Below are positions 38,461 to 50,459 of a stretch of DNA of 64,000 nucleotides, in pieces. The notes under the pieces are model-generated. The model was not told the origin of the DNA. It saw nothing but the letters and a program-made list of their open reading frames with translations, and did not search any database. Source of the stretch: Platynereis dumerilii. Lineage: Eukaryota; Annelida; Polychaeta; Phyllodocida; Nereididae. Each line of letters opens with the position of its first letter. Within the stretch, counting starts at the first letter, position 1. The stretch lies in contig JAPTHN010000001.1 of the NCBI GenBank assembly GCA_026936325.1, positions 79,739,380 to 79,803,379 of the forward strand, written 5' to 3'. The position numbers were made by a program, and so were the translations under genes.

Positions 38461-38558
38461 GGTTATTCACCGCGGGATCGGCAATATGTGTTTATCACAG
38501 CTCGGGCTAACGCCCTCGCTGGATAAATCACATATTGCCTCTCCCTAGGTGAATAACC
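38461..38558. repeat. 98-bp near-palindrome next to DIRS copy A
   Basis: GGTTATTCAC...GTGAATAACC and GGCAATATGTG...CACATATTGCC arms enclose CTCGGGCTAACGCCCT. The loop and arms resemble the palindrome at 41215-41308. A diverged direct repeat of about 100 bp (AGCCAATCA...CCCATGGGAG) lies on both sides, at about 38310-38400 and 38585-38670. Confidence 0.8.
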
Positions 38559-38865
38559 TATACTTATACTACACCTATGACCCATCAGCCAATCAGAAGC
38601 CTGTATTTGGCTGGTATATATCCTATATTCTTTGTTGTTCACTTATACGCCCATGGGAGTATATAAAGCCTCACTGTTTAACAAATCTCACAACACAAAC
38701 AGCAAAACTGCACCAAACAGAGAATTGCCAACAACAAAACAAAAATAAACAAAAGTATTATAAAACCTAATGCTTTTGACAAATCCATAAATCCTTTAAT
38801 TTCAGTCCAATCTGGATTTTTAATGCTAATATCACGACTATTTAAGAAGTAAGGGTTCAACCATA

Positions 38866-39072
38866 TTAGATATCCGGGAGGGGGAGAAGGGTTCCAGTTT
38901 ATTTTAAATAAAAAATTATTTTCAAGTTTAAATAAATTACTTTTGAGCAATGTTAAAATGAATAATTACTGGTGGTGGGTATATTTCATAACATGGTTTT
39001 GTTTGATAAATACACACTCGAAATAAATAGGTCTTCTTACTCTTACCAAGAATTTAAAACTCCAAGCCTCTC
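38866..39072. repeat. G-tract/AAATAAAT interspersed repeat, copy 3
   Basis: Begins GGGAGGGGGAGAAGGGTTCC and ends AAAACTCCAAGCCTCTCTCC, imperfect inverted ends like those at 18825-19035, with AAATAAAT words inside. Confidence 0.55.
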
Positions 39073-39120
39073 TCCCCCTTTATACTGATGGTGGCCCCTA
39101 ACAATCCAAATGAATATATA

Positions 39121-40416
39121 CAGGGTGACCCACCTCAACTTGTGCATTGATGTTGTAACCAAAACAATGTTTACCGAAAAAGTTACGGATTTCAAATGCA
39201 AAAACCCAATTGGAGTTTCAGTGACAAGAGCCAAGAGAAGAGTATTATGCAAGTTTGGTTCACTTTCGGTTAAAATTGGACTCAGAAATGGAGTTCAAAT
39301 TTTCGCATAGCTTTTTTTCTGAATTTTTAAAATTTAGCTCTGTCAACCTTGGAAAAAAAATTTTCAGCTCACATGTAATGCATGTACTGTATTACAGAAG
39401 CTATAACAAAGCAGTGCCAGGGCTTTTCTTTGAAGGAGGTTTGGGTTTACGGAGTCAGGAAGCCCAAATACTGTCCTGATGCAGTGCACCATTTTCATAC
39501 CGGTAATTTCCTGGGGTCTATTACCTATGATGGGTGAGCAAAATTATTGTTGCCACTCATAATAAGCATTAGTATAGCTTAATCTTACATGTGAATATCA
39601 TTAATCACTTTCAATTTGAGCATTGATGTGTGTATCCGCCAATTTATTAATTGTTCCGATAATGCACATAACTTGTCATCAATAAATCTCATATCTCCAA
39701 GAAAAAGTACTTGGCTTGGATTTCTAGGCCAAATGACCTGGTGAATTTGTTGAGGGGAATCTTCTGCACCTGGTAGTATTAAAGAACCATGTTTTCCCAT
39801 CACAAATGCTGGTCAAAATAAGACTTGATTTTGAGGGATGGAAATTTGTGACTTTCTAGATGACACCAAAAATGGATTTTGGTGGAAGTGTTGCTATACT
39901 TTTTCTCTTAGCTTTTAAAACCTGAGTGTCATGTTTTACGTTTCTATTGACTCTGGCAATCATAATACCTTACTGTTTTGTGTTGGAAATCATTTGACTG
40001 TCGGTTATGCTAATTGTTTTGCCATATTATGACTTGTTTGTCTCTGACAGGTTGTCATTCTAAATTTTCTGACTTGGTAACATACACTGGACTCTAAATC
40101 TCACAAACGCCATCCATTCCCTTCCCTAGGAACCTCCTTTTGCATATCAAAGTCATTTCAGGCAGTTTTGGAGGACTTTGTTGATGCTGGTGCACTTTGA
40201 ATTCTTCTCAGCTGATTTTTTGGCACAAAATAAAACAGCGACACATATTCACTTGACTGTCATTTTTGATAGAATTACTGCAGAGGCTTAAACCTCATTC
40301 TATTTAACAGCCATTACTATCAATTCGACAAATATGTTTTCAAAAATTGTCTGTCTCATTTTTGTTGTCTTCAGCAAAATGTTAAAATCATGCACAAGTT
40401 GAGGTGGGCCACCCTG
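39121..40416. mobile_element. 1296-bp TIR DNA transposon (non-autonomous)
   Basis: The left end CAGGGTGACCCACCTCAACT is mirrored on the right by CAGGGTGGCCCACCTCAACT (TIR about 27 bp, one mismatch). The flanking 8-mers AATATATA and ATTATATA match at 7 of 8 positions, consistent with a hAT-type duplication, but the AT-rich context makes this weak. No transposase domain is recognised. Confidence 0.8.
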
Positions 40417-40417
<1 letters not shown>

Positions 40418-40454
<37 letters not shown>

Positions 40455-40790
40455 TTCGCCTGAATTTTTAACCTTTTTTTTTTTTAATTTCCTTTTTTTT
40501 TTCTTTTACTTATTTCCACTCATACTTTTTCCAACCCCCTCTACTTATTTACCCTATTAATTAATTTTTTTTCACCCGAAATTTCTTTTTTCAAATATTT
40601 TTTTTTTCACAAACTTTTTTCCCCAGATTTTTTTTTCACAAACTTTTTTCCCCAGATTTTTTTTCCAAATTTTTCTTTTCAATTTTTTTTCCAGATAATT
40701 TTTTCCCCCAAATATTTGTTCAATATTCGACAGGTTTTGTTTTCCACTTTTTAAATTTTTTTTCCAAATATTTTTCTAATAATTTTGCTA
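40418..40790. repeat. (TA)n followed by a T-rich tract
   Basis: About 30 bp of TA dinucleotides, then roughly 300 bp dominated by T runs with repeated TTTTTCACAAACTTTTTTCC units. No gene. Confidence 0.85.
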
Positions 40791-41214
40791 CTAGCTACTT
40801 ATTACCTTATTATATTATCTGAGCATATATGTATTGAAGTGGGTAATTGGGATGCTTATATGCCTATGCTAAGTATTGAAATCACAATTGCTTCTATAAT
40901 CAGATTCTAAAAAATATACATGGGAAATCTCTTTAGCTTTTTTCGTATAAATTTGATTGATAATTTACAATACCTTTCACATGCATTGGAGTTGTATATC
41001 TCAGAAAATTCTCAGAATAAGTAAGAATTTCATTTCAAATGTCAACCTGTTGCCTTTTGGATTTTTTTCTTCAACTGATACTTTCATGTTATTTTTAAAA
41101 TTAATCCCACTTGGCAAATTGTTTGTAGCTGTTTTCTATTTCAGTCAAATCCTTCTTGTTTTATTTTATTTTTTAAATCTCTTTGTTTATGTTTTATTGT
41201 GTTTGGGTATAAGT

Positions 41215-41308
41215 TAGTTATATCCCTTGTTTTCGTGAATATGTGATATACACCTCGGCTTACGCCTTGGTATATATCACATATTCCCTCAAACGCGGGA
41301 TATAACTA
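41215..41308. repeat. 94-bp near-palindrome abutting DIRS copy B
   Basis: TAGTTATATCCC...GGGATATAACTA outer arms and GAATATGTGATATA...TATATCACATATTC inner arms enclose CCTCGGCTTACGCCTTGG. It shares the inner AATATGTG arm and the CTCGG..TNACGCC core with the palindrome at 38461-38558. Confidence 0.8.
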
Positions 41309-44300
41309 GCACTTATTACAGTCGAAAAAGAGCAGTGGATTTCGGCCATTTAGAGACTTAAGATTCTTGAATCAGTTCATCGTTTGTCTAACTTTCAAGA
41401 TGGAGAACGACATCACGGACCCGAGGTCAGAGGTCAACTCGTACAAGGAGAGTGGTTGACATCCATATATCTCTCCAACGCTTACCTTCACGTTCCCATA
41501 AATGTAGCATTCAGAAAATGTCCGCGAATATGCAATGCAAACAAAAGAGTTCTCGAATTCAGGGCTATGTGTACCAAACATAGGACGCATATACTTCTCC
41601 TTCTAGGTCATTCTTTCAATCTCAGCAGAACGAGACAGCTTGAGAAGCCGCCAGTCAGTTGCTACTAACATCTTTAACAACTGACTAATTCAATAACGAA
41701 TGACAACAGGGCAATGGTGAGTCGAGACAACCATGAAGAAGCCGATGGAGAAGCCATTCGTTTGGCGCCCCAAATTCCGGAGAAAAGTCGGGTTTTCGAC
41801 GCAACGCCTTCCTAAAGCAGATTTGTACTCTGCAAGATTCTCTCGAAAAAGAAGCATAAAAACTAAAATATGCTTCCTAAGCCTCTAAAAACGTTTCAGT
41901 TACTTGTTGAGGTTCTGAAGTAAAATTAACACTTTTTGACACATTCTGTATTTCATACAAATTAAATATATTGACATGGGTCCAGGTGCTTATGTTCAGA
42001 GGTTGCTTAGCCTCCAAGTTACGGCAGCTTGAAAGGCCGGTGCTTTAGAATGTGATAGGACTGTCATTAAAAGACCAACCAATGGAGTTCTATTAACAAT
42101 TCTGCCTTCTTTGCAGACTTCCAGAAGGGGAGTCAGAATAAGTCCAAGATGATTCTGAAGGCTTGTTTACTCCATGGAGAGAACTGGTACAACTGGGATG
42201 GTCCTTGCTCCGCCCAGATGTGGAACCACCCAAGAAGAAGCTGAAGCGCCCTCAACTGGCAGCCTCCAATATCGGACAGTCAGGTGATGATCTGGACTAC
42301 TTCCCAGATTCATCCCTGGTTAATGCTTCGCTCCAAGCAGCAGTGGACTCGATGTGGGGCACAAGATGGCTCTTCCCTGATGACCTGGGTTCGGTCCCAC
42401 CAACAGCGACAACCAGGCCTCAGAAGTGGGCCCAAGACACCAGACGAATATTTTACGAGGACCAATTGTCACCAGAAGTCAGCTTGCTGAAGAGAGGGGT
42501 AAGCATAGCTCAGATACCAATGCCTTCGTTTTAGGTGACGTCACTGCAATTGTATCGATAGCCAGACACATGCTGCTAGCCTTAGGAAGTGTTGAATCGC
42601 TTTTTGGAACTGTTACAAAGTTGTTGATGTCAGTCCCGCACATGGGATAATTTTCGTTCCAGAAGTAACACCAACGCTTATTCCTTCTCAACCAGAAAAT
42701 TTGGTAATGGGAAGTGACTGTTTAATCATCCCCATCACAGTCCCCCAAGAAGTTCCATGGGGGGCAGATTGAAAGATTTTGTTAACCAATGGCACCAATT
42801 AGCAGCATCCAATTGGCATCTAGCGATTCTGTCAAGGGGTTTAACATGGACCTTCTTCAAACCTCCTCCCCTAAGAGATCGTCCTTATCAAGTAGTCCTC
42901 CCCAGCAATCAGGCCTATTGTTGCAAGAGATAGCCAATTTAAAGATCAAGCAAGCTCTAGAAAGACCTCCACATGAAAGCCCATACGTCTATTCTCACTT
43001 ACTACAGTCGAAAACTTCCAGAAGGGGAGTCAGAATAAGTCCTAGATGATTCTGAAGGCTTGTTTACTCCATGGAGAGAACTGGTACAACTGGGATGGTC
43101 CTTGCTCCGCCCAGATGTGGAACCACCCAAGAAGAAGCTGAAGCGCCCTCAACTGGCAGCCTCCAATATCGGACAGTCAGGTGATGATCTGGACTACTTC
43201 CCAGATTCATCCCTGGTTAATGCTTCGCTCCAAGCAGCAGTGGACTCGATGTGGGGCACAAGATGGCTCTTCCCTGATGACCTGGGTTCGGTCCCACCAA
43301 CAGCGACAACCAGGCCTCAGAAGTGGGCCCAAGACACCAGACGAATATTTTACGAGGACCAATTGTCACCAGAAGTCAGCTTGCTGAAGAGAGGGGTAAG
43401 CATAGCTCAGATACCAATGCCTTCGTTTTAGGTGACGTCACTGCAATTGTATCGATAGCCAGACACATGCTGCTAGCCTTAGGAAGTGTTGAATCACTTT
43501 TTGGAACTGTTACAAAGTTGTTGATGGCAGTCCCGCACATGGGATAATTTTCGTTCCAGAAGTAACACCAACGCTTATTCCTTCTCAACCAGAAAATTTG
43601 GTAAAAGGAAATGACTGTGTAATCTCCCCTATCATACTCCCCCAAGAAGTTCCAGTGGGGGGCAGATTGAGACATTTTGTATACCAATGGCACCAATTAG
43701 CAGCATCCAATTGGCATCTAGCGATTCTGTCAAGGGGTTTAACATGGACTTTCTTCAAACCTCCTCCCCTGAGAGATCGTCCTTATCAAGTAGTCCTCCC
43801 CAGCAATCAGGCCTATTGTTGCAAGAGATAGCCAATTTAAAGATCAAGCAAGCTCTAGAAAGACCCCCACATGCAAGCCCATGCGTCTATTCTCACCTAT
43901 TACAGTCGAAAACTTCCAGAAGGGGAGTCAGAACAAGTCCTAGATGATTCTGAAGGCTTGTTTACTCCATGGAGAGAACTGGTACAACTGGGATGGTCCT
44001 TGCTCCGCCCAGATGTGGAACCACCCAAGAAGAAGCTGAAGCGCCCTCAACTGGCAGCCTCCAATATCGGACAGTCAGGTGATGATCTGGACTACTTCCC
44101 AGATTCATCCCTGGTTAATGCTTCGCTCCAAGCAGCAGTGGACTCGATGTGGGGCACAAGATGGCTCTTCCCTGATGACCTGGGTTCGGTCCCACCAACA
44201 GCGACAACCAGGCCTCAGAAGTGGGCCCAAGACACCAGACGAATATTTTACGAGGACCAATTGTCACCAGAAGTCAGCTTGCTGAAGAGAGGGGTAAGCA

Positions 44301-45835
44301 TAGCTCAGATACCAATGCCTTCGTTTTAGGTGACGTCACTGCAATTGTATCGATAGCCAGACACATGCTGCTAGCCTTAGGAAGTGTTGAATCGCTTTTT
44401 GGAACTGTTACAAAGTTGTTGATGGCAGTCCCGCACATGGGATAATTTTCGTTCCAGAAGTAACACCAAAGCTTATTCCGTCTCAACCAGAAAATTTGGT
44501 AAAAGGAAATGACTGTGTAATCTCCCCTATCATACTCCCCCAAGAAGTTCCAGTGGGGGGCAGATTGAGACATTTTGTATACCAATGGCACCAATTAGCA
44601 GCATCCAATTGGCATCTAGCGATTCTGTCAAGGGGTTTAACATGGACCTTCTTCAAACCTCCTCCCCTGAGAGATCGTCCTTATCAAGTAGTCCTCCCCA
44701 GCAATCAGGCCTATTGTTGCAAGAGATAGCCAATTTAAAGATCAAGCAAGCTCTAGAAAGACCCCCACACGCAAGCCCATGCGTCTATTCTCACTTATTA
44801 CAGTCGAAAACTTCCAGAAGGGGAGTCAGAACAAGTCCTAGATGATTCTGAAGGCTTGTTTACTCCATGGAGAGAACTGGTACAACTGGGATGGTCCTTG
44901 CTCCGCCCAGATGTGGAATCACCCAAGAAGAAGCTGAAGCGCCCTCAACTGGCAGCCTCCAATATCGAACAGTCAGGTGATGATCTGGACTACTTCCCAG
45001 ATTCATCCCTGGTTAATGCTTCGCTCCAAGCAGCAGTGGACTCGATTTGGGGCACAAGATGGCTCTTCCCTGATGACCTGGGTTCGGTCCCACCAACAGC
45101 GACAACCAGGCCTCAGAAGTGGGCCCAAGACACCAGACGAATATTTTACGAGGACCAATTGTCACCAGAAGTCAGCTTGCTGAAGAGAGGGGTAAGCATA
45201 GCTCAGATACCAATGCCTTCGTTTTAGGTGACGTCACTGCAATTGTATCGATAGCCAGACACATGCTGCTAGCCTTAGGAAGTGTTGAATCGCTTTTTGG
45301 AACTGTTACAAAGTTGTTGATGGCAGTCCCGCCCATGGGATAATTTTCGTTCCAGAAGTAACACCAAAGCTTATTCCGTCTCAACCAGAAAATTTGGTAA
45401 AAGGAAATGACTGTGTAATCTCCCCTATCATACTCCCCCAAGAAGTTCCAGTGGGGGGCAGATTGAGACATTTTGTATACCAATGGCACCAATTAGCAGC
45501 ATCCAATTGGCATCTAGCGATTCTGTCAAGGGGTTTAACATGGACTTTCTTCAAACCTCCTCCCCTAAGAGATCGTCCTTATCAAGTAGTCCTCCCCAGC
45601 AATCAGGCCTATTGTTGCAAGAGATAGCCAATTTAAAGATCAAGCAAGCTCTAGAAAGACCCCCACACGCAAGCCCATGCGTCTATTCTCACTTATTACA
45701 GTCGAAAAAGTGCAGTGGATTTCGGCCATTTAAAGACTTAAAATTCTTGAATCAGTTCATAGTTTGTCCAACTTTCAAGATTGAGAACGATGTCAAGGAC
45801 TCAAGGTTAGAGGTCAACTCGTACAAGGAGAGTGG
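41309..45835 (+). mobile_element. DIRS-like retroelement fossil, copy B
   Basis: A broken, rearranged copy. The first piece (41309-41600) resembles the start of a reverse transcriptase (WLTSIYLSNAYLHVPI). A leader and gag-like region follows, then four tandem units (42118-45708), and an RT start (GFRPFKDLKFLNQF) after the last unit. Each unit carries GGRLRHFVYQWHQLA, which resembles the block just upstream of RT in DIRS-type elements. No complete pol or tyrosine recombinase part is present. The near-identity of the units suggests recent rearrangement of an older insertion. Family assignment is from recalled motifs. Confidence 0.6.
42118..45708 (+). repeat. Four tandem 898-bp units within DIRS copy B
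   Basis: Units 42118-43014 (897 bp), 43015-43912, 43913-44810 and 44811-45708 (898 bp each) differ at only scattered positions. Each begins CTTCCAGAAGGGGAGTCAGA and ends ACAGTCGAAAA. After the last unit the sequence continues from CAGTCGAAAA into the RT start, which identifies the duplication junction. The open frames repeat four times, which explains their apparent conservation. Confidence 0.95.
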
Positions 45836-46037
45836 TATCACTACGAGGGTATCACCTCAACAGTAAAATGGGAGGGAAACTATCCAGATTCCTGGTGAAT
45901 GTCAAGGAATATGTCAAGGAGTCGTCACATCACCAACTCTATACAAGGCGGAGAGAAATAAAAGACTACTCCAGTTGGCCAACAACTCCACAACCTTCAT
46001 CGGAACTGTAAATGTTGGAGCGGTAATGGTTGCAGAC

Positions 46038-49000
46038 TAGGGTGGAGTGAAAAAAGTCAAAATGTGAAATTCAAAAAACAGCCCCTCCAAAAACTTGTCA
46101 AATATAGTTAGATAAGTATTTATGACCATTTTGGGTGGTTGCTGTCATTTCTGTGACAGCTACCCTGGGCATTTTGAAATCACCTTTTTCTATGGTTCGC
46201 GAGACCTCAAAAATGCTGTTTTTTGCCAAAAAATTGGTTCTAAATGAGATAGAGACATGATTTAAAGAGCTGAAAATAAGTAAATAACTGTATAAAGCAT
46301 ATTAGAAAAATAGAAACCAAGAAACACTTGCTTAGCATGATTTAATATTGAAATAACATGATTTTTGCCATTTTTTGCACTGTTTTTGTGCCCGAAATGA
46401 TGTTTTTGTCATATTATTGATTGTAAATGAGCTAGAGACATGATTCAAAGAGCTGTGCATATGTGAAAGACCATGCTCAGCACAATGAACAATATTTTGT
46501 GTGAGGAACATATGCAGTTCATGATGTAATATTGAGATATTATGATTTTTCTTACTTCTTTGTATTTTTTAAATTATTGGAATTTTGTATTTGTCATAGA
46601 ATTAGTTCTAAATGAGCTAGAGACATGATTGAAAGAGCTGTGCGGTGGTTTTATCCAATTCTGGACATGAGTTATAACTTTGAATATGAAAATAAATGTC
46701 ACTCCAAATGCTGAAATAATGAGACAAATATGAGAATTTTGTGAGACAAGTACTTTTTGGCTCATGAAATAATAATACTTGTCATAAATTGGGTTCCAAA
46801 TAAGCTAGGGGCATGATTTAAAGAGCAATAGATATTTTTAGGACAATGTTGAACATGATAAATAATATGTGTGTGATGCAGTTGTCATATCTGTTGCAAA
46901 ATGGGGATGACATAATTTTTGTACTCCGCCAAACCGTTTTTGAAGGTTTTCTGACAGATTGACAATTAGGTATTAAGTACCATTATTATTTCAACCTGGT
47001 TCCTTTTTATCTATCTTCCAAAAGTGCAATAAGCATCAAGCTGGCATATAGACATTACAGAGAGGTAGGACTTGCATTTGGGCTGAAGAAAATATCATTC
47101 ACTTTTTTTAAACTTAAAGCAGGACTGACGCAGGACTGCTCCCGACTGTTGTAGTACTGAGTCTCTGAAGTCCACCATAGATATCCTGCTGCCATGCATT
47201 ACTGGGCATCTATATTATGTTTATGGTGTCTTTGGAAGATAATACATAAGAAGCAGGCTGAAGAAATAGTGCTATATAATATCTGGTTGTTCCTATTTGG
47301 AGTTAGTTCTCAAACATTTCGGAAACTAGTTTTTTTTAAAAAATCATGTTATCCCTATTTTACAATAGATATGACATCTATATCACATGAAATGTATTAT
47401 CTATCATGCTCAGCATTGTCCAAATAATATTTACTACTCTTTTAATCATGTCCTTAGCTTATTTGGGATCCAATTTATGACAAGTTTTACAATTTCATGA
47501 GCCAAAAAGTACTTGTCTCACATATTTCTCATTATTCGTCTCGTTTTTCAATATAACATTGGGGGTGACATTTATTTTCATATTCAAACTTATTTATCAT
47601 GTTCAGCATGGTATAAAAGAAATGCACAGCTCTTTCAATCATGTCTCTAGCTCATTTAGAACCCATTTTATGACAAAAACAAAATTCCAATAATTTAAAT
47701 AATGCAAAAAAGTAAGAAAAATCATAATATCTCAATATTAAATCATATGCAGCATATGTTTCTCAAAAAAATATTGTCCATTGTACTTGTCATGGTCTTA
47801 CACAGCTCTTTAAATCATGTTTCTAGCTCATTTACAATCAACAATATGACAAAAACATCATTTAAGGCACAAAAACAGTGCAATAAAATGGCAAAAATCA
47901 TGTTATTTCAATGTTGAATCATGCTAAGCAAGTGTTTCCTGATTTTTAGGTTTCCAATATGCTTTGTATAGTTATTTACTTATTTTCAGCTCTTTAAATC
48001 ATGTCTCTATCTCATTTAGAACCAATTTTATGGCAAAAAACAGCATTTTTGAGGTCTCGCGAAACATAGAAAAAGGTGATTTCAAAATGCCCAGGGTAGC
48101 TGTCACAGAAATGACAGCAACCACCCAAAATGGTCATAAATACTTATGACAGGCTTCAAGATCTTAGTCAGGAGTTACTGCCACAAGTGTGAAAAAATTC
48201 TCGAGGCCACAAAAACTTATCATAGATTTTAAAATATATTATATCTTGTGTAAAAAATGGTGCTCTTTCTGATGGTGACCTTTTTAATTGTCTTAATAAT
48301 GATCTCAAGTTGCTATCCTATCATTTAAGTGAAAAAACGTGCGAAAAATGCTAATTTTTGGTGACAAATTTTTCAGACATCAAAGTTTGTCTGTCTCTCT
48401 CTTGATAGATATCAAAGTTTCATGATTATTGAAAGTACCATGACGTTCCCTATTGTCCAAAGTTTAAAATGGCATCCAGTTTTAGTAATTTGCACCAATA
48501 TATGTGGGTCTCTGAACAGAATATTGAAACAAAGTCAAGTGACAAAAGTAAAAACAATTTATTAAAATGGGGTGAAGCTCCTATTTGATTATTATTTTTT
48601 CAATGTCAGTGAGATGTTTATGGACATGAATTATATACCAATGTGTCCAGAAGGACCAGATGAAGGCAACCAACTACATAAAAATGTCCTTTCTTTGCGT
48701 ATTTAGGTTCACACGTACAAAACATGAAGCCGCTGCTTTTCACTTCTGGATGTGTGAAAAAAATATGTCATTTTTCTAAATAACTTGCATTTCGTCAATT
48801 TTTGTCATACAGGTCTGAAAGTCAAACTCGTTATGCGCAGATATTTACATTAAAACAAGTTTGTGTTATTTTTTCGATATCTGCCTCCACAAAAAAATGC
48901 AAGTTATTTAGAATTTTATTTCTGAAAAAAGGTAATTCCTTGGTTTGGGCTAAACTTCTCGGAAATATAGGTTGTTGGTACTCAAAATGAAGCTTATTGT

Positions 49001-49512
49001 CTGCTGAGATTGATGGTGTAAAAATTACTCCTGTGAAATGAATACTAAGCGAAATATAAGAAACCGCGACTTAGCACCACAAAATGTTTGTCATTTAAAC
49101 AAAAAATTCATACCCATGTAGTCATCTTATTTTTTGATGGATCATCATAGAATTCAAGTATATTTATTAGTGGTATTAGTGCAGCTTTATTACTGAAGCC
49201 ACAGACCTACGGAAAACTTTGTAATATTTTGGGGGTATCTAGCGCGCCCCACTGAGGGGGGCTTTACAAATAGGGGTGTAACTTCCAAAATAAGAGAGTG
49301 GGTGCATTTTTTTCTTCAAAATTGAATTCCTGAGAAAATTTTACATAAGATAGGCTAAAATTGGAATAAATTTTGTGTATGCTAGAAAGTGGTGAGTTTG
49401 GCAGTAATTCCTGACCAAGATCTTGAAGCCTGTCTTATCTAATTATATTTGACAAGTTTTTGGAGGGGCTGTTTTTTGAATTTCACATTTTGACTTTTTT
49501 CACTCCACCCTA
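46038..49512. mobile_element. Foldback transposon with long inverted arms
   Basis: The termini match over 78 bp with one mismatch (TAGGGTGGAGTGAAAAAAGT...). Self-complementarity continues inward to about 46930 on the left and 47310 on the right. Each arm is built from about four units of roughly 185 bp marked by TAAATGAGCTAGAGACATGA (46241, 46424, 46609 and 46797, mirrored in the right arm). The core at 46935-47310 has no recognisable gene. The flanks TTGCAGAC and ATGCAGAC match at 7 of 8 if two bases (TA) are counted with the right end, suggesting an 8-bp duplication. Without its own insert it is about 2.2 kb. TU elements of sea urchins have a comparable layout, but no sequence relationship is claimed. 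Confidence 0.85.
48148..49434. mobile_element. 1287-bp transposon nested in the foldback right arm
   Basis: Inverted ends of about 36 bp (GACAGGCTTCAAGATCTT..., 2 differences) and a perfect TTAT target duplication (48144-48147 and 49435-49438). The uninterrupted left arm shows the empty-site order AAATACTTATCTAA when reverse-complemented, which confirms the insertion. No transposase is recognised. The open frame at 48802-48990 is short and has no domain. Confidence 0.9.
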
Positions 49513-50459
49513 TAATGCAGACGACTTAGCCCTAATAGCAAGCTCTCCCACCGACATGCCAACCTCACTCCTCATTGCAGAAAACGATGCTGCCCGCGAG
49601 CGTTATATCTACAACTAAGAAAAAACCAAGATTGTCAACATCAACACAAGAACTAAAGTCGACTACACTCTCAACAATAAGCCGCTGGGAATATCAACAG
49701 CAGAAAAACATCTGGCATCAAAAGAAGTAGCGCCAATTCAAATGCAGACACCATCAGCTCGCGCATCTCTGAAGCTAGAAGGACGGCCTACAGCCTGCTT
49801 GGTGCGGGATTATGCGGCTTGGAGGTCGCCACGCGTCTATACCAGATGTACGTCATTCCAGTCCTCCTATACGGCTTAGAGACTCCAGTTCTGCAGGAGA
49901 AAGAAATCAATGCTCTGGAACTCTTCCACAGGCGTAACCTGAGACACATCTTACATCTGCCTCCATCGACCGCATCACCAGTTGTATATCTGTTGACTGG
50001 ATGCCCGCAAATAGAAGAGCTTATGCACATATGAGTCCTAACGATGTTCAGGAATATAGCAGACTATGATAGTGACTCCGCTCCCTCCCGCCATATACAC
50101 GCCCTCGTGAGCAGACAAGTGGCAATGAAGGAATCAACATCTTCCAGCTGGGCTGCACTAGTGAGAAGACTACTACATCAATACAGATTGCCGTCAGCCT
50201 ATGCCGTTCTTCAAGACCCTCCTGCAAAAATGAAATGGAAAACAATCTCACGCGATGCGGTATATGACCACTGGACAGCATCACTGAAGAACAGTTCGCT
50301 AGATTACCCTTCACTGACTCTGATGACCCTGGACAACCTGAAGCTGGGCAGGCTGCACCCATCTTTCCATGGAAATACAACACACACGATATCATGAAGA
50401 CAACTGTCGCCACCAAATTCCTGGTCCAGCGCTACCCTCTCTTCAACAATCGAACAAAC

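Larger units (their letters stand above)
45836..50459 (+). mobile_element. LINE (non-LTR retrotransposon) fragment, interrupted
   Basis: Bases 45836-46037 encode a reverse-transcriptase segment (QGVVTSPTLYK, then GAVMVAD). Bases 49515-50459 continue with ADDLALIASSPTDM and the C-terminal region (RLYQMYVIPVLLYGLETPVL, SWAALVRRLLHQYRLPSAY), typical of LINE ORF2. The foldback element at 46038-49512 separates the two parts. An in-frame stop near 50032 splits the C-terminal frame, so it is a dead copy. The 5' part of ORF2 and the endonuclease are absent, and the 3' end passes into a minisatellite. Clade is not assigned. Confidence 0.85.

Noticed and set aside
42163-45627. Repeated plus-strand frames of 123, 77 and 86 codons as host genes
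   Set aside because: They recur only because of the four tandem 898-bp units and belong to a retroelement fossil.
47030-47110. Possible transposase or RT piece in the foldback core (AYRHYREVGLAFGLKKISF)
   Set aside because: Too short and without a recognisable motif; the frame closes soon after.
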